Positions 32,555-44,698 are shown, numbered from the stretch's first letter. The stretch is 64,000 bases of DNA from Lepiota brunneoincarnata (GCA_023014365.1 JAEBUN010000031.1:372001-436000); one strand, 5' to 3'. Numbers and translations: made by a program. The notes: generated by a model not told the origin, from the sequence alone.

Positions 32555-33569
32555 GTGTTGGTGTTTATGTTGGTGATTGTTGGGCTACTGTTCCATACAA
32601 GGTATCTGGTTCTGTTGCTGGCTGAGTGTATTGCAAGTGTCAGGTGGTGATAGTGTTGGGGTTGGCACATTGTAGGGTGGTCTCATAGTCAGTGACATGT
32701 TTGTCAAGTTGGAGGTATCGGGTATGGCCAGTAGTTGAAAAAGGATGCTAGATATTGCATGGTATACACATGAAATTGAAGGCTGGGAAGTGAGGGAGGA
32801 GGGTATCTATGGGCAAAGGTAAAATGTTGTGTATGAGTTGGTGTGACCTCATCACGTGTCTGCCTCATGCAAGAATCAGCCTCTGGCTCATGCCTTGCCA
32901 GATGTCCTGCAAATAAACAAAGGGGTCACAGGGCAAGCAAGTACCATCTCAGGTTTTGCCTTTCACCACTGAAAATGAACAGTGTAGGAGTACCTTGCAA
33001 CAAGTCATTGAGATGCCAATGCCATATGCACTGAGGGAATGAATGCAGTCTGGGTGGGAACTGCTTGGTGGGAGCTGGTCTGCGCGGAGGTTTGTCACCG
33101 CTTTGGACAATGAGAAATGTTGAATTTGAGTGTTGCACCACCAGCCTATGAACCACTCATCCATGACAGAGCATGTTTCTTTTGTTTGATTAAAGTGACT
33201 GTTCTATGCAAGCACCAGCCAACCTGGGAAGTAGCAGAATGGATGTTTCTAGGCCATAAAGATGATGGAGAAAGGGGAAGTTGGTTTTGAGTCATTGACA
33301 GAGCATGGGGGGAGGTAGGGATGTCAAAGTGGGGTAAATCTAGGTGTTGTATGAGCTAATGAGAGTTGGGGTATATTGTGGAGGATCCAGCTACTTAGAA
33401 AGTTTGCATGCAAGTGGAAAGATGCTGAGCTTGTTGCCTTGAGATGAATTGGACAAACAGAATTTGGTCAATTTTCTATGGTAATGATTGGATGCAGCAG
33501 ATGCCAGCTATTCACCTGTAGTGTGTGAATTGTTTACTTTTGTACAAACCCTCCCTGCCAGCCTTCAAT
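32555..33569. repeat. CpG-poor duplicated flank, no gene
   Basis: Continuation of the tract interrupted by element A; 32560-32800 aligns with 47060-47290 (GTGTTGGTG units, then TGGTCTCA, then GAAATTGAAGGCTGG). CpG is almost absent. No open frame of note. Confidence 0.55.
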
Positions 33570-33900
33570 TTTGGGTGCATACCACACAATATCTAGCATC
33601 TTTTCCACAACCCACCCATCCATATCATTTTTTAATATCATTCCTTCCTTCACTCCCCTTCTATTGGACTCAAGACAGGTCCAATCAAGAGGTGCACAGT
33701 TTTGGGTGACTGTTTCCTCCTTGGCCTCACCACCTGGGGTCAACAGGGCTTAAGGAAAGCCCTATCTCCCTCTCTAAGCCTGTGCAGTACCAGGTTCCAT
33801 CATCTTACACCACCCACAAGGTATAGCTCATATCTTATTTTATCTGGACCCTCACAGAGGAAAACTGGCTGTCTTGACCCCATCGAATTATTTGAGTCCA
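33570..33900 (+). repeat. Dispersed repeat R1, copy 4 (CpG-eroded)
   Basis: Same orientation as 1885-2200 and reverse to 540-870. CpGs in those copies are mostly TpG or CpA here. It leads directly into the TPR-CHAT upstream flank (33925-34646), showing the original order R1, flank, gene. Confidence 0.65.
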
Positions 33901-33924
33901 TGTGAAGATCTCGTGGGCAGATTT

Positions 33925-34646
33925 ACTCTCACTTTCCTTGTTTGGGCCTTTGGTCAATGGTTCAATGGCTGAAATCCCCACTCTCCACTCTGCTCAGCCA
34001 TCATGTTGCCATTCTTGTGCTGCTCTTGCATCTACACTGGTGAAAAGAAACAACCTTATGCTCCCATATGCCACATCATTTGATGAGAATTCCAACTTTG
34101 CTGGCCCTATCTGCAGCCACTCCAGATTTCTCCAAATGTCCTCTTGGGACCTTCATTCTGCAACAAGATCTCAGTTCCCAGTCTGGTTGGACAGTCATTC
34201 TCAGCATACTCAGGCTGTTTCCAGATGACTCCTTAGCTGTGCCAGGTCCAGTGTAAAACATCTGCTCCACTTTGAAGGATTTAACGGGTTTCAGCTAGCT
34301 TAGTCCACACAGGTAGGTTTCAGCATGGATACCAGGTGCATGCCAGTTGCAACCTGTTGTGGCATATGATTACAGTAAGGCAGAACATTTTTGTCTGTTT
34401 TGGCCTGGTCAAGTGAGGCTGTGATAGCATGGATGGTGTTTCCTTACTGCTAACACTATGTAGGTTCATCCACCTTCATCCAGTTCCACTTTCTTTCATA
34501 CCAAGTGAGTATGCATTCACTCTTACCTTTGCCCCTTACCAACTGTGCACCTAGTTGTTTGCATACAACAATATTATCCCTAGCTTTGCATCAGACAACT
34601 TGTGCAGTCTGAATCATCTGTCCATCTGAGCAATGTATTGAGGGCC
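33925..34646 (+). repeat. TPR-CHAT upstream flank, eroded copy
   Basis: Aligns with 9650-10418, including the leader-intron donor (CCAAGTGAGTATGC near 34500) and an acceptor CACCTAG. CpG-poor. Confidence 0.65.
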
Positions 34647-37600
34647 ATGGGGAACCACAGTTCTATAGCTTGAGAAAATTCACATCACAACCTCCCATCT
34701 TCCTCCCACATTTGCTTTCAGCACACAGAGGCACCCAGTGACACTGAGGGTGCAATCAAGGAGCAACAGCAACTGGAGGCACTCATCTCTGATAATAAAC
34801 CCCTGCTGCTCAGCAACCTTGGGGTCCACTTGCACAGTCAATTTGAATGTATGGGGAATCTCAGCAATGTCAACAAAGCAATTAGATATCAACAGAAAGC
34901 AGTGCTGCTTATCCCAGAGGGCCACCCTCTCAAACTGATAGTACTCCACAGCCTCAGGAATTCCCTTTGCAGTTGGTTTGAGCATACAGGTGTGCTCAGT
35001 AACATTGATGAGGCAATCAAGTGTTAGCAGCAGGCAGTGTTGCTCACCCCAGATGGAGATGCCAGCAAACTGACATGGCTTGGCAACCTGGCACATTCCT
35101 TCCACACTTGGTTTGGGCGTACAGGTGCACTCAGTGACCTCAAGGAGACAGTTGCAAGCCAGCGGCAGGTGCTGCTGCTCATCCCAGATGGCCATCCCGA
35201 CCAAGTGAAGGGACTCAACAACCTCAGGACTTCACTTTGGAGTTGGTTTGAGGGTACAAGCGAGCTTAGTCATATCAATGAGGCAATCGAGAATCAACAG
35301 CTGGCAGTGTTACTCACCCCAGATGGCTATGCCAACAAACCATTGAGGCTCCACAACCTCAGGGCCTCCTTCCAGAGCTGTTTTGAACATATGGGCACAC
35401 TAGACGACCTTGAGGAGGCAATCAAGAACCAACAGCTGGCATTGTCACTGATCCCAGATGGATACCCTTATAAGCTAAAGGGGCTTAACAACCTTGGAAT
35501 ATTGTTCTGCAGTTGGTTCGAGCATACAAGGGTCCTCAGTGACATTGATGAGGCAATCAAGAACCTACAGCAGGCAGTGTTGCTCACCCCAGATGGGCAT
35601 GCCAACAAACCAGGGAGGCTCAATAACCTTGGGACTTCCTTCACCACCTGGTTCAATCATACAGGAATGCTCAGCAACATTGATGAGGCGATCAAGAACC
35701 TGCAGCAAGTGGGGTGGCTCAACCCAGATGGGCATGCCAACAACCCAATGGTACTCCACAACCTGGGGCTTTTCCTCCACTTCTGCTATAAGCAAACACA
35801 GGAGCTCAGTGACCTTGAAGATGCAATCAAATATCAACAACATGTGATTTTGCTCATCCCTGATGGTCATTCTGGTGAATTGACAGTGCTTCACCACCTC
35901 AGGATGTCCTTCCATAGCTGGTTTGAGTGCACAGAGGTGCTCAGCGACATCACCAAGGCAATCAAGAATTACCAGCAGGCATTATGACTGACTCCAGTGG
36001 GACATGCTAGCAGACTGAGGAAACTTGAAGGCCTTGCAGTTTCCCTCTGTAGTTGGTATAAGCACACTAGGGTGCTCAGCAACATCAAAGGAGCAATCGA
36101 GAATCAACAACAGACAGTATTACTCACCCCAGATGGACATTCTAGTAAGCAAGAGAGGCTCAACAACCTTGGGATTGCCTACAACACTTGGTTCGAGGAT
36201 GTGGGAGATCTAAGTGACATTGATGAGGCAATCAAGTATCAACAAGAAGCAGTACTACTCGGTCCAGATGGTCACCCTAACAAACTGGGAGGGCCCAGCA
36301 ACCTTGGGAGTTCCTTCCACAGGCAGTTTGAGCATACAGGCATGCTTAGTGACATTGACAAGGCTATCAAGAACCAACAAGAAGCAGTGTTACTCACCCC
36401 AGATGGGTATGCCACCAAACCACAGAGGCTTGACAAGCTTGGAATATCATTCCACAGTTGGTTTGCCCATACAGGGATGATCAGTGACCTCAAGGAGGTG
36501 ATCAAGAATCAGCAGCAGGCAGTGTCACTCACCCCTGAAGGTCACCATGACAAACTGACAAGGCTCAACAACCTCACACATTCCTTCCACACTCATTTTG
36601 AACATAGGGGAGCTCTCAATGACTTGTAAAAGGTGATCAAGAATCAACGGTGGGTGGTGTTGCTCACCCCAGATGGACATGCTGATACCCCAAAGGTATT
36701 TTACAACCTCAGGATCATTCTCAGCAGTCAGTACAAGCACACAGGAGCACTCAGTGACCTTGACAAGGCAATCAAGTACCAGCAGCAGGCTATGTTGCTC
36801 ATCCTAGACAGTGACTCTTTCAAACCAGTGGGGCTCAACAACCTTGGGCACTCCTTTCACAGTCAGTTTGAGCATACAGGTGTGCTCAGCAACCTTGACA
36901 AAGCAGTCAAGAATCAACACCAAGGAGTATTGCTCACTCCAGATGGTCATCCCAATAAATCTTGGGGGCTCGGCAACCTTGGATCATCACTCCACAGTCA
37001 GGTCTTGCATACAGGGGCACCTAGCAACATTGACAAGTCAATCAAGATTCTGCAGCAGGCAATATCACTCATCCTGGATGATCACCCTAACAAGCCTAGT
37101 GTGCAGGGTAGCCTTGGGCTATCCTTCCACAGTTGTTTTCAGCATACAGGGATGCACAGTGACCTTGATGAGGCTATCGAGAGTGGACAGCAGGCAGTGT
37201 CACTGACTCCAGATGAACACCCTGGCAAACTGGTGGAGCTCCACAACCTTGGGCTTTTCTACCACAGTCTGTTTCAGCATACACACACACCCAGTGACAT
37301 TGACCATACAATCAATTTCCACAGGTAGGCCATGCTGCTTGTCCCAGACAGTCATCCCAATAAACCAGAACTACTTTCCAACCTTGCAAATGCCTTTGAG
37401 AGTCAATTTGACTGCACTGACTTGCCAAATGACTTGAATGAAGCAATTTCTCATTTTTGGTCTGCTACAACTTCAAACACTGGCCCACCTTCATCCTGAG
37501 TCCTTGCAGCTCAAAGATGGGGCCAGGCTCTCCAATTCTCAGCTAATCATGATCCACATTCCATCTTGGGTGCATATAGTCACACCATCAATCTCCTCCC

Positions 37601-38111
37601 ACAGACTGCTTGGATCGGAGACCCTATTGATACCCATCACTCCCAACTTCATAAGCTTGGAGATCTTCCCAGAGAGGCTGCTGCAGTCACACTTAGTATG
37701 GGAAAACCAGATCTTGCCCTGGAATGGCTTGAACAAGCACATTCAGTTGTCTGGAATCAACTGCTTAATCTCTGCACCTCCATCATTGCTAGACCATTTA
37801 CCAATGCCGACCTTGCCTTTCTGTTGGCTTGCCAAACAGCAACCAGAGACAAGAAGGCATCAGACGAGGCAGTGCATATCACTGGGGCAATGCTGGGAGC
37901 AGGATATCAAAGTGTTATTGGAACAATGTGGTCAATACTTGATGAGGCTGCCCCAATTGTTGCTGAAAAGGTTTATGAGAACCTCCTTTCTGGAGGGGAA
38001 CCAAACAGTGAACAAGCAGCAAGATCGTTGCATGAAGGCATGAAGGAGCTATGAAAGTTGGGACAGGACTCATTTTACTCCTGGGTGCCTTTTGTACATT
38101 ATGGTGTATGA
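34647..38111 (+). pseudogene. TPR-CHAT pseudogene (copy iv), CpG-eroded
   Basis: Follows the intact paralogues from an ATGGGGAAC start, but the ninth codon is already TGA. The repeat region keeps the 45-residue period with many in-frame stops and broken spots (for example 35023, 35985, 36627 and 37326). About 0.5 kb is lost at the join near 37781, which fuses the linker directly to IIARPFTNADLAF, so the CHAT His motif is gone; the Cys motif reads LLACQT. In 36001-36600 I count 3 CpG, against 29 in the matching part of TPR-CHAT 2, with most differences C to T or G to A. No product expected. Confidence 0.92.
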
Positions 38112-38292
38112 TGCGTGTAAATTGTCATAGGCTAAGTCAGTGTAATCTGCTTCCACAAATAAGGGCCCTTTTAGGTGTCATGTCTGCAACATGGCCAATC
38201 ATCAGATTCATGGCATGTTACAAGGCCACAGTCTGAATTTATAGTGTAATATACTATACCCACATGTTTTGCTGCCCAAGCTAATGTCTGAC

Positions 38293-38990
38293 TGTTATGA
38301 ACAGTCCAGACCGGGAGGAACAAGAATTATTGTTCGACTTTACAAGATGGGTACAGGAGACTACAGACCAACTACGGGCACAAGAATACGAAGACGAGGA
38401 AGGGGAATACTACACCGCCATGCAGGACTTGGCGAGAGAAGCAGGAATGGAGATAACCTTGGAGGATATATTGGAATACCCCGAGGACGAGGAAGATAAC
38501 CATGGATCAACCGATCCAACCTCCGATACGGATGGAAGCACCGAGAGAATGGAGAGCGAGAACGGAGAAGACTCCATGGAGATACAATCGGGAGAAGGAG
38601 ATTATGAGTCAGAAGAAAGCGATGGAACATCGCACAGCAGTAGCGAGAGTACTGACTCATTGTAATATAAATAACGCTAGGATGCCATCAGCCAGGATGT
38701 GCATCATGGTCAGGACTGCGCACGACCAGTAGAACAGCCAAGTAACCTATAACGAGTATATAACACCTCATAGGTATATAAGGCCTGTACAAGTAGAGAT
38801 TAAAGCCTTAAGCTTTAATCTTGTTAACAGCGGTCGTTTACCTCTCTGCCTTAACTTGGCGTCTTCCCTCGTTATCTCATTGAGCGCGATCCACTAAACT
38901 CTATAAGGCCAACCGTCTCGGACACCTTGTAGAGTGATTGAAGGCCGTCTCCAGTTATCCTCGGATACAGAAGGAGCACGGATCATAACA
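38293..38990 (+). repeat. Element C 5' LTR
   Basis: TGTTATGAAC start and CATAACA end. TATATAA at 38775-38781; AAGCTTTAATCT at 38810-38821, 35 nt below, is the probable transcript start. The upstream part (U3) carries an open frame at 38297-38665 encoding an acidic peptide that is expressed only as the tail of the 3' ORF (see 44638-46209). Confidence 0.95.
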
Positions 38991-38992
38991 TT

Positions 38993-39004
38993 AGATTAAA
39001 GCTT
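38993..39004 (+). other. Element C primer-binding site, self-priming type
   Basis: AGATTAAAGCTT, two bases after the LTR, is the exact 12-nt reverse complement of 38810-38821. Same spacing logic as elements A and B. Confidence 0.7.
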
Positions 39005-39180
39005 CCTTTGGACAACCTCCATCGTACACCCCGTGGTATCGGTACGCCTTGTCACTACCCTTCCACACCGGCAGACGATACGCTTTATCGCTATCCGAGT
39101 GCCAACCGTATCTGACGACACGCCTTGTCGCTGTCCGGTGATACACCCCCGTAGAGCAGGCCACCATACCCTCTGCACCC

Positions 39181-41042
39181 TTGGTCAGACGCACCGAAAG
39201 CGTTGATAGGTCATCCACACCTTTAAGTGTTGATTGGGATAACGCACCCGTAAGCGTTGTATACAGGTCATCCGCACCTTCAAGCGTCGATTGGGATAAC
39301 GCACCCGCAAGCGTTGTTTATTCACCCTCACCTTCACCTTCGACTTCTTCCCTCTTCACCCTGTCTACAAACCGAAATGACCCCCTTGCCACCGACTACG
39401 AAGAATCCAACAGTTCTAACTGGTCGACAACCGACTCCGAACCCGACTTCACACCCCCTCCACCACGGACCCTAAAAAGAAAACAAAACCTATACCCCTC
39501 ACTCGTTCACCCTCTGGTTCCGCACCGTACCCTACACAACCTACCGAGAGAGTTCAACGTCGAACAGAAGACCCAGGATACCCAGCACCCCCAGCATCAG
39601 TTCTTCAATCCCTACCTAAACAACCACCACCTGAAAGAACTGCCACCTCTACCCGCTCAAAGCTCGGGGAGCCGATTCATAGAACATCTACCCCATCCTC
39701 CGGTCCTCAACCCTCAACAAGTACAAGAACTAGCGACAACACTTCGCAACAGAAACCCCCAAGAACATTTTCACCCCTCACATCACCACTTGGATCACCG
39801 GTACACTCACCGCCTCGATCCAGTTCCCCTGTACAATCCGAACCATCCGAAGTTAGCCCCACTACCGGGTCTATTCACACTTCCGACGAGGAATCCACAA
39901 CCTCTGACATTAACAATATGGCCTCCTCCGCAAAAATCAATACACCCCCAACCTTTAATGGAGAGACCGACTACTTCCGCCTCTGGAAGGATGCAGTACA
40001 ACTATACATCGATGCAAAGCCAGGAGCCTTTTCCGATGACAAGACCAAGATACAATTCGCCCTTTCATACATGTCCACCGGCCCCGCCGCAACATGGAGA
40101 GGAGCATTCTTGGAATCAAACAAAGAACTTGACGGAAGCCAGACCCTTCCGACATGGAAGAAATTTCTCGAAGGACTCGATACATCCTTCGCCCCAAACA
40201 ATGTCCCCGCCGATGCAATGGACAGAATCCGCCACCTCAAACAGAATGGACGATATATCGATGATTACATATCCCAGTTCCAGATACTCGCCTATCAGGC
40301 CGACCTTGGAGATGGAGTGGCGGCGGTCAACTATTTCAAGAACGGGCTGGATCGCCCCGTTGCAATCAAGACAATTAGCCTCAATCCAGGAAACAAACTC
40401 AGCGACTGGTTCAAGCAAGCTCGAACAGCATATCAAATACTACAAACTCAACGCGACTATATGCAAACTCGAGGAACTCCCTCGTTTCCAACGACTTCGC
40501 GCACTCGCCCATTTAAAGGGAAAAGAAATGCTTTTACGCGCCGTGTCCCACTGCCCTATCAAGCAACAGACCCTAATGCAATGGATATTGACCAACTCGC
40601 CGAAGCAGTCTACAACCTCGACTTTGAGGACGAGCCAGATCTACTCGCCGAGGAAGCTGATGAAGACGAGGAGACCGAAGAAGACAGACTCCACCAGTTG
40701 GTACAGGAACGCACCCGCGAAGCCCTCAACGCAATCCTCACGGACGCCCAAAGAAAGGATCTCAGAGAAAAGAGATGCTTTAACTGCCGCAAGACTGGAC
40801 ACTTCGCCCGCGAATGCCCCACCAAGAAGACAATATATCGCCGATCCGAATTACCCCGCAATTTGGATGCCAGAAACCGGTCAAATGCGATATCCAGAAG
40901 AAGACAAGCAAGCTACAGGAAAAAGAACTCGCTATATAACATACTAGAAGATGCAACCGACGAAGAAGTCGAGGACATCTACGAACATTTTGCAAATGAA
41001 TCCAACCACCCAGATGCCCCTCTGGTTAAGGATTTTGCCTAA
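39181..41042 (+). CDS. gag: Element C gag (with Ser/Pro-rich pre-gag region)
   Basis: The certain part starts at ATG 39918 (MASSAKINTPPTFNGETDYF), has the Gag core and a CCHC knuckle (CFNCRKTGHFAREC near 40779) and ends with TAA at 41040. Upstream, a Ser/Pro/Thr-rich frame runs from the leader: 39181 to about 39480 looks coding in the frame one ahead of gag (ATDYEESNSSNWSTTDSEPD), and from about 39490 the gag frame itself looks coding (SPVHSPPRSSSPVQSEPSE) but has no ATG before 39918. An A-rich stretch at 39472-39488 could hold a -1 shift or an old one-base change. Pol overlaps the end of gag in the -1 frame. Gag forms the particle and binds the element RNA. Confidence 0.8.
39189..39320 (+). 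repeat. Tandem repeat in the element C leader, unit 53-57 bp
   Basis: Two full units and a partial third, starting with ACGCACC at 39189, 39242 and 39299. Each contains AGCGTTG, GGTCATCC and GATTGGGATA. Probably leader structure or an N-terminal peptide repeat. Confidence 0.65.
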
Positions 41043-41203
41043 GGAGACTAGCCACCACGTCTAGCCCTCCACAAAGACCTCCTTCCCTTTCCTATTCACA
41101 AAATGATATTAATGTTGTAAAGTTACAGGAATCGTCAGCACGCGTAATACATCTACCCTGTCGAATCCGAAAACACAAGTTCACTAAGGAAGGACCCGAA
41201 AGC

Positions 41204-44200
41204 GTGGAACTACTCGCCCTACTCGACTCAGGAGCAGCAGGAAACTTCATCGACCCCGGAATGGTCAAACAACATTCATTCAAAACAACACCCCTCGATC
41301 GACCCATCGAAGTACGAAATGCCGATGGATCTGTTAACGAAAATGGAACAGCCACCCACTACACGACCCTCAACCTAACGGTTAACGGGAAGAATATGGA
41401 GATCAAACCAAAAGTAGTCTCCCTCGGAAGCCCAAGACTCATCCTTGGATTCCCTTGGCTTGCAGAACACAACCCAGACATCGACTGGGATGCCAAACAA
41501 CTACGCTGGAGAAACGAACGTTGGGACAACACTATATTCCGAGAACTCATCCAATCCATGGAACCCGATTGGATCTACAACGACCAACTCAACCACATCT
41601 CCACACTAGAACCCACAAGCTTCGAAGAAATCAACTTCAAAGCCTCCGCGTCACAATTCCTCGCCGTACAACACGGAGAAAAGAAAAACGACGACCCAAG
41701 AAAAGTCGTACCCACGGAATTCCACGAATACCTCCCAGTATTTAGCAAGAAGCAAGCCGAACGATTCCCCCCACAACGACCATGGGATCACAAAATTGAA
41801 CTCAAGGAATCATTCAAACCAGTTGCCATGAAGTCCTACCGACTCTCCCTCAATGAAGAAAAGGAACTCGACACATTCCTAGAAGAAAACCTTCAAAAGG
41901 GATACATTCGACCATCCGAATCGCCAATGGCATCACCTTTCTTCTTCGTAGGAAAGAAAGATGGAAAACTACGCCCCTGTCAAGACTACAGGTACCTCAA
42001 CGAGCATACCGTCAAAAATGCGTACAACCTTCCCCTCATCTCTCATATTCTCGACAAGCTCCGAGGATCAAAATACTTTACCAAACTCGACGTACGAGCA
42101 GGATACAACAACATCCGCATACGCAAAGGAGATGAATGGAAAGGAGCCTTCAGGACACCCCGAGGATTATTCGAACCCACGGTTATGTTCTTTGGAATGT
42201 GTAACTCCCCAGCAACATTCCAAACCATGATGGACTCATTATTCCGAAAACTCATCGACAATGGAGGAGTAATCGTTTACATGGACGACATCCTCATTCA
42301 CGCAAAAACAAAACAAGAACTTCGACGCCTCACAAGAGAAGTACTCAAGATACTCAAGGACAACGATCTATACCTCAAAACCGAGAAATGCGAATTCGAA
42401 CGACAACGACTCGAATATCTAGGAGTTATTATCACTCCCGACTCAGTTTCGATGGACCCAGCAAAGCTCAAAGGCATCGCTGAATGGCCAACACCAACTA
42501 CCCCGCGCGACGTACGAAAATTCATAGGATTTTGCAACTTCTATCGAAAATTCATACACCAATACGCCACATGGACAAAACCTCTCAATGCCCTAATGTC
42601 CAAAACCAAGAAATTCGAATGGACAGAAGAATGCCAGAACGCCTTCGATACTCTCAAGAGAAAATTCCAAAGCGAACCGGTATTAATGGTCCCCGACCGA
42701 GACAAACCCTTCGAAATTGAATGCGACGCATCACTATTTGCATCAGGAGCAGTCCTACTTCAACGCGACAATAATGGAGTTAAACACCCAGTCGCATACT
42801 TCTCGAAAGGATTCTCACCAGCCGAACGCAACTATCACTGCTCCGAACAGGAACTCTTCGCCATTATCCGAGCACTCAAAGAATGGCGTCACCACATAGA
42901 AGGATCATCACACAAGACCATCGTATGGTCAGATCACGACAACCTTCGCCGCTGGAGAAAACCTGAAGACCTCAGCAGAAGACAAGCCCAATGGATTGCC
43001 TACATGCAACGATTTGACATCGAAATCCGACATATCCCTGGAAAGAAAAATGGACCAGCAGACGCCCTTTCCAGACGACCCGATCACGAACCCAAGACAA
43101 AAGACAACAAACAGGTCGTTGCACTCCCTGACAAATTCTTCACCTCAAAACAGCCACAACATATCCACATTATCGACGAAAATACTAAACAGGAAATAAA
43201 AGAGCTGTGGAAGAAAAAGAAACAGACCGACATCGCCCAAGAAGATGACTCAGGACACCCACGCGTTCAAGGAAAACTATTTATACCACAGGACTTACAC
43301 CTCAAACGCCGCTTACTGCAAAGAGTACACGACTCACCCACCGCAGGACACCCTGGAATCGCAGAAACAACCAGAAAACTCCAGGAATACGCCTACTGGC
43401 CCGGGATGCGATCATTTGTCAAAAACTACGTCAAAGGATGTGGCGCTTGCCAACAATACAAGATCAATCGCCACCCCCTAAAACCACCGCTTCAACCTAT
43501 CCTTGGACCCCGTTCTACCCGTCCATTCTCGAACATCTCGATGGATCTTATCACAGACTTACCCCCGGACGGACCCCATGATTCTATACTGGTCGTGGTC
43601 GACCAGCTTACGAAGGGGATAATTCTAGAACCTACTGCGAAAACCGCCAATGCGGACAAGATCGCCGAAATTCTTATCAAACGGCTATTCTCTAGATTTG
43701 GCCTTCCCGAGAAAGTTCTCAGTGATCGCGACCCCAGATTCGCTGCCAAATCCATGAAAGAATTCTACAAACAACTCGGAATCGAACAAGCACTCTCTAC
43801 CGCCTACCACCCCCAGACAGACGGACAAACAGAGCGATTCAATCAAGAAATAGAACTCTACCTTGGCATCTATTGTTCATCGAACCCGAACAAATGGGTA
43901 AAGGCACTCCCACTCCTGGAATATGTCCACAACTCGAAGACACATGCCGAACACCAACATACCCCATTTGAACTCCTCTATGGATCAAGCCCCAAAGGAT
44001 TTCCGACCTCCGAGGAGCCAACGAACATTCCAGCAATAGGAGAGAAGTTTAAATACCTCGCCAAGATACGCCAAGAAGCCCAAGCTGCGCATGAACAAGC
44101 CAGACTAAAAATGGCTGCAAGATATAACCGGCCAGATATCAATCTAAAAGTTGGACAGAAGGTTTGGCTCGACAACCGCAACCTCCCAATTCAGTACGCC

Positions 44201-44698
44201 TCAAAGAAACTGGCCCAACGCCGAGAAGGTCCCTTCACCATAACAAGAAAACTCGGACCTGTAACCTACGAACTAAAATTACCCATCAAATGGAAGATCC
44301 ACAACAAGTTTCATGCGAGCCTCCTAATGCCTGCAGAAGAGAACGACACACATGGGGAATACAACACAGCCCCACCACCCGACCTTGTAAATGGAGAAGA
44401 AGAATACGAGGTCGAGTCAATACTGCGCCACAGAAAATTCCGGAACAAGTATCAATTCCTAGTCAGATGGAAAGGATACCTTCCCACCGAGGATTCCTGG
44501 GAACCAGAAGCAAACCTGGAGAACGCCAAGGAAGTCATTGAAGAATATAAAAAGGCCCACAAACTAGACAACCCCACCAATGACCCAACCACCCAACACT
44601 CGAGCAACCACTCCAGACCTCCCAGAGCCAGACAACGATGGACGCCTTCTCATCCGGGAAAGAATCATATCCCTGGCGAACCGCGTCGAAGGAAATAG
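41204..44698 (+). CDS. pol: Element C pol polyprotein, intact (PR-RT-RNaseH-IN-chromodomain)
   Basis: About 1164 codons from the nominal GTG at 41204; the frame is open upstream through the end of gag, so entry is probably by -1 frameshift. By residue from 41204: protease DSGAAGNF near 8; RT with YMDD near 358; RNase H (IECDASLFASGAVL) near 505; integrase HHCC zinc region near 708; DDE core with SMDLITDLPP near 779, SDRDPRF near 840 and an intact QTERFNQ Glu motif near 875; chromodomain (YEVESILRHRKF, LVRWKGYL) near 1067. All catalytic motifs are intact. The end overlaps the starts of both extra ORFs, so 44638-44698 is open in three frames. Confidence 0.95.
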   Translation: MELLALLDSGAAGNFIDPGMVKQHSFKTTPLDRPIEVRNADGSVNENGTATHYTTLNLTVNGKNMEIKPKVVSLGSPRLILGFPWLAEHNPDIDWDAKQLRWRNERWDNTIFRELIQSMEPDWIYNDQLNHISTLEPTSFEEINFKASASQFLAVQHGEKKNDDPRKVVPTEFHEYLPVFSKKQAERFPPQRPWDHKIELKESFKPVAMKSYRLSLNEEKELDTFLEENLQKGYIRPSESPMASPFFFVGKKDGKLRPCQDYRYLNEHTVKNAYNLPLISHILDKLRGSKYFTKLDVRAGYNNIRIRKGDEWKGAFRTPRGLFEPTVMFFGMCNSPATFQTMMDSLFRKLIDNGGVIVYMDDILIHAKTKQELRRLTREVLKILKDNDLYLKTEKCEFERQRLEYLGVIITPDSVSMDPAKLKGIAEWPTPTTPRDVRKFIGFCNFYRKFIHQYATWTKPLNALMSKTKKFEWTEECQNAFDTLKRKFQSEPVLMVPDRDKPFEIECDASLFASGAVLLQRDNNGVKHPVAYFSKGFSPAERNYHCSEQELFAIIRALKEWRHHIEGSSHKTIVWSDHDNLRRWRKPEDLSRRQAQWIAYMQRFDIEIRHIPGKKNGPADALSRRPDHEPKTKDNKQVVALPDKFFTSKQPQHIHIIDENTKQEIKELWKKKKQTDIAQEDDSGHPRVQGKLFIPQDLHLKRRLLQRVHDSPTAGHPGIAETTRKLQEYAYWPGMRSFVKNYVKGCGACQQYKINRHPLKPPLQPILGPRSTRPFSNISMDLITDLPPDGPHDSILVVVDQLTKGIILEPTAKTANADKIAEILIKRLFSRFGLPEKVLSDRDPRFAAKSMKEFYKQLGIEQALSTAYHPQTDGQTERFNQEIELYLGIYCSSNPNKWVKALPLLEYVHNSKTHAEHQHTPFELLYGSSPKGFPTSEEPTNIPAIGEKFKYLAKIRQEAQAAHEQARLKMAARYNRPDINLKVGQKVWLDNRNLPIQYASKKLAQRREGPFTITRKLGPVTYELKLPIKWKIHNKFHASLLMPAEENDTHGEYNTAPPPDLVNGEEEYEVESILRHRKFRNKYQFLVRWKGYLPTEDSWEPEANLENAKEVIEEYKKAHKLDNPTNDPTTQHSSNHSRPPRARQRWTPSHPGKNHIPGEPRRRK

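Noticed and set aside
38297..38665. 122-codon acidic ORF in the element C 5' LTR as a stand-alone gene
   Set aside because: It lies in U3, upstream of the probable transcript start; the same sequence in the 3' LTR is the tail of ORF 3b.
39181..40947. 588-codon open frame treated as an independent gene
   Set aside because: Beyond 39918 it overlaps the well-supported gag core in another frame and has no domain; its start is TTG. Only its first part looks like gag leader, so it is folded into the gag entry.
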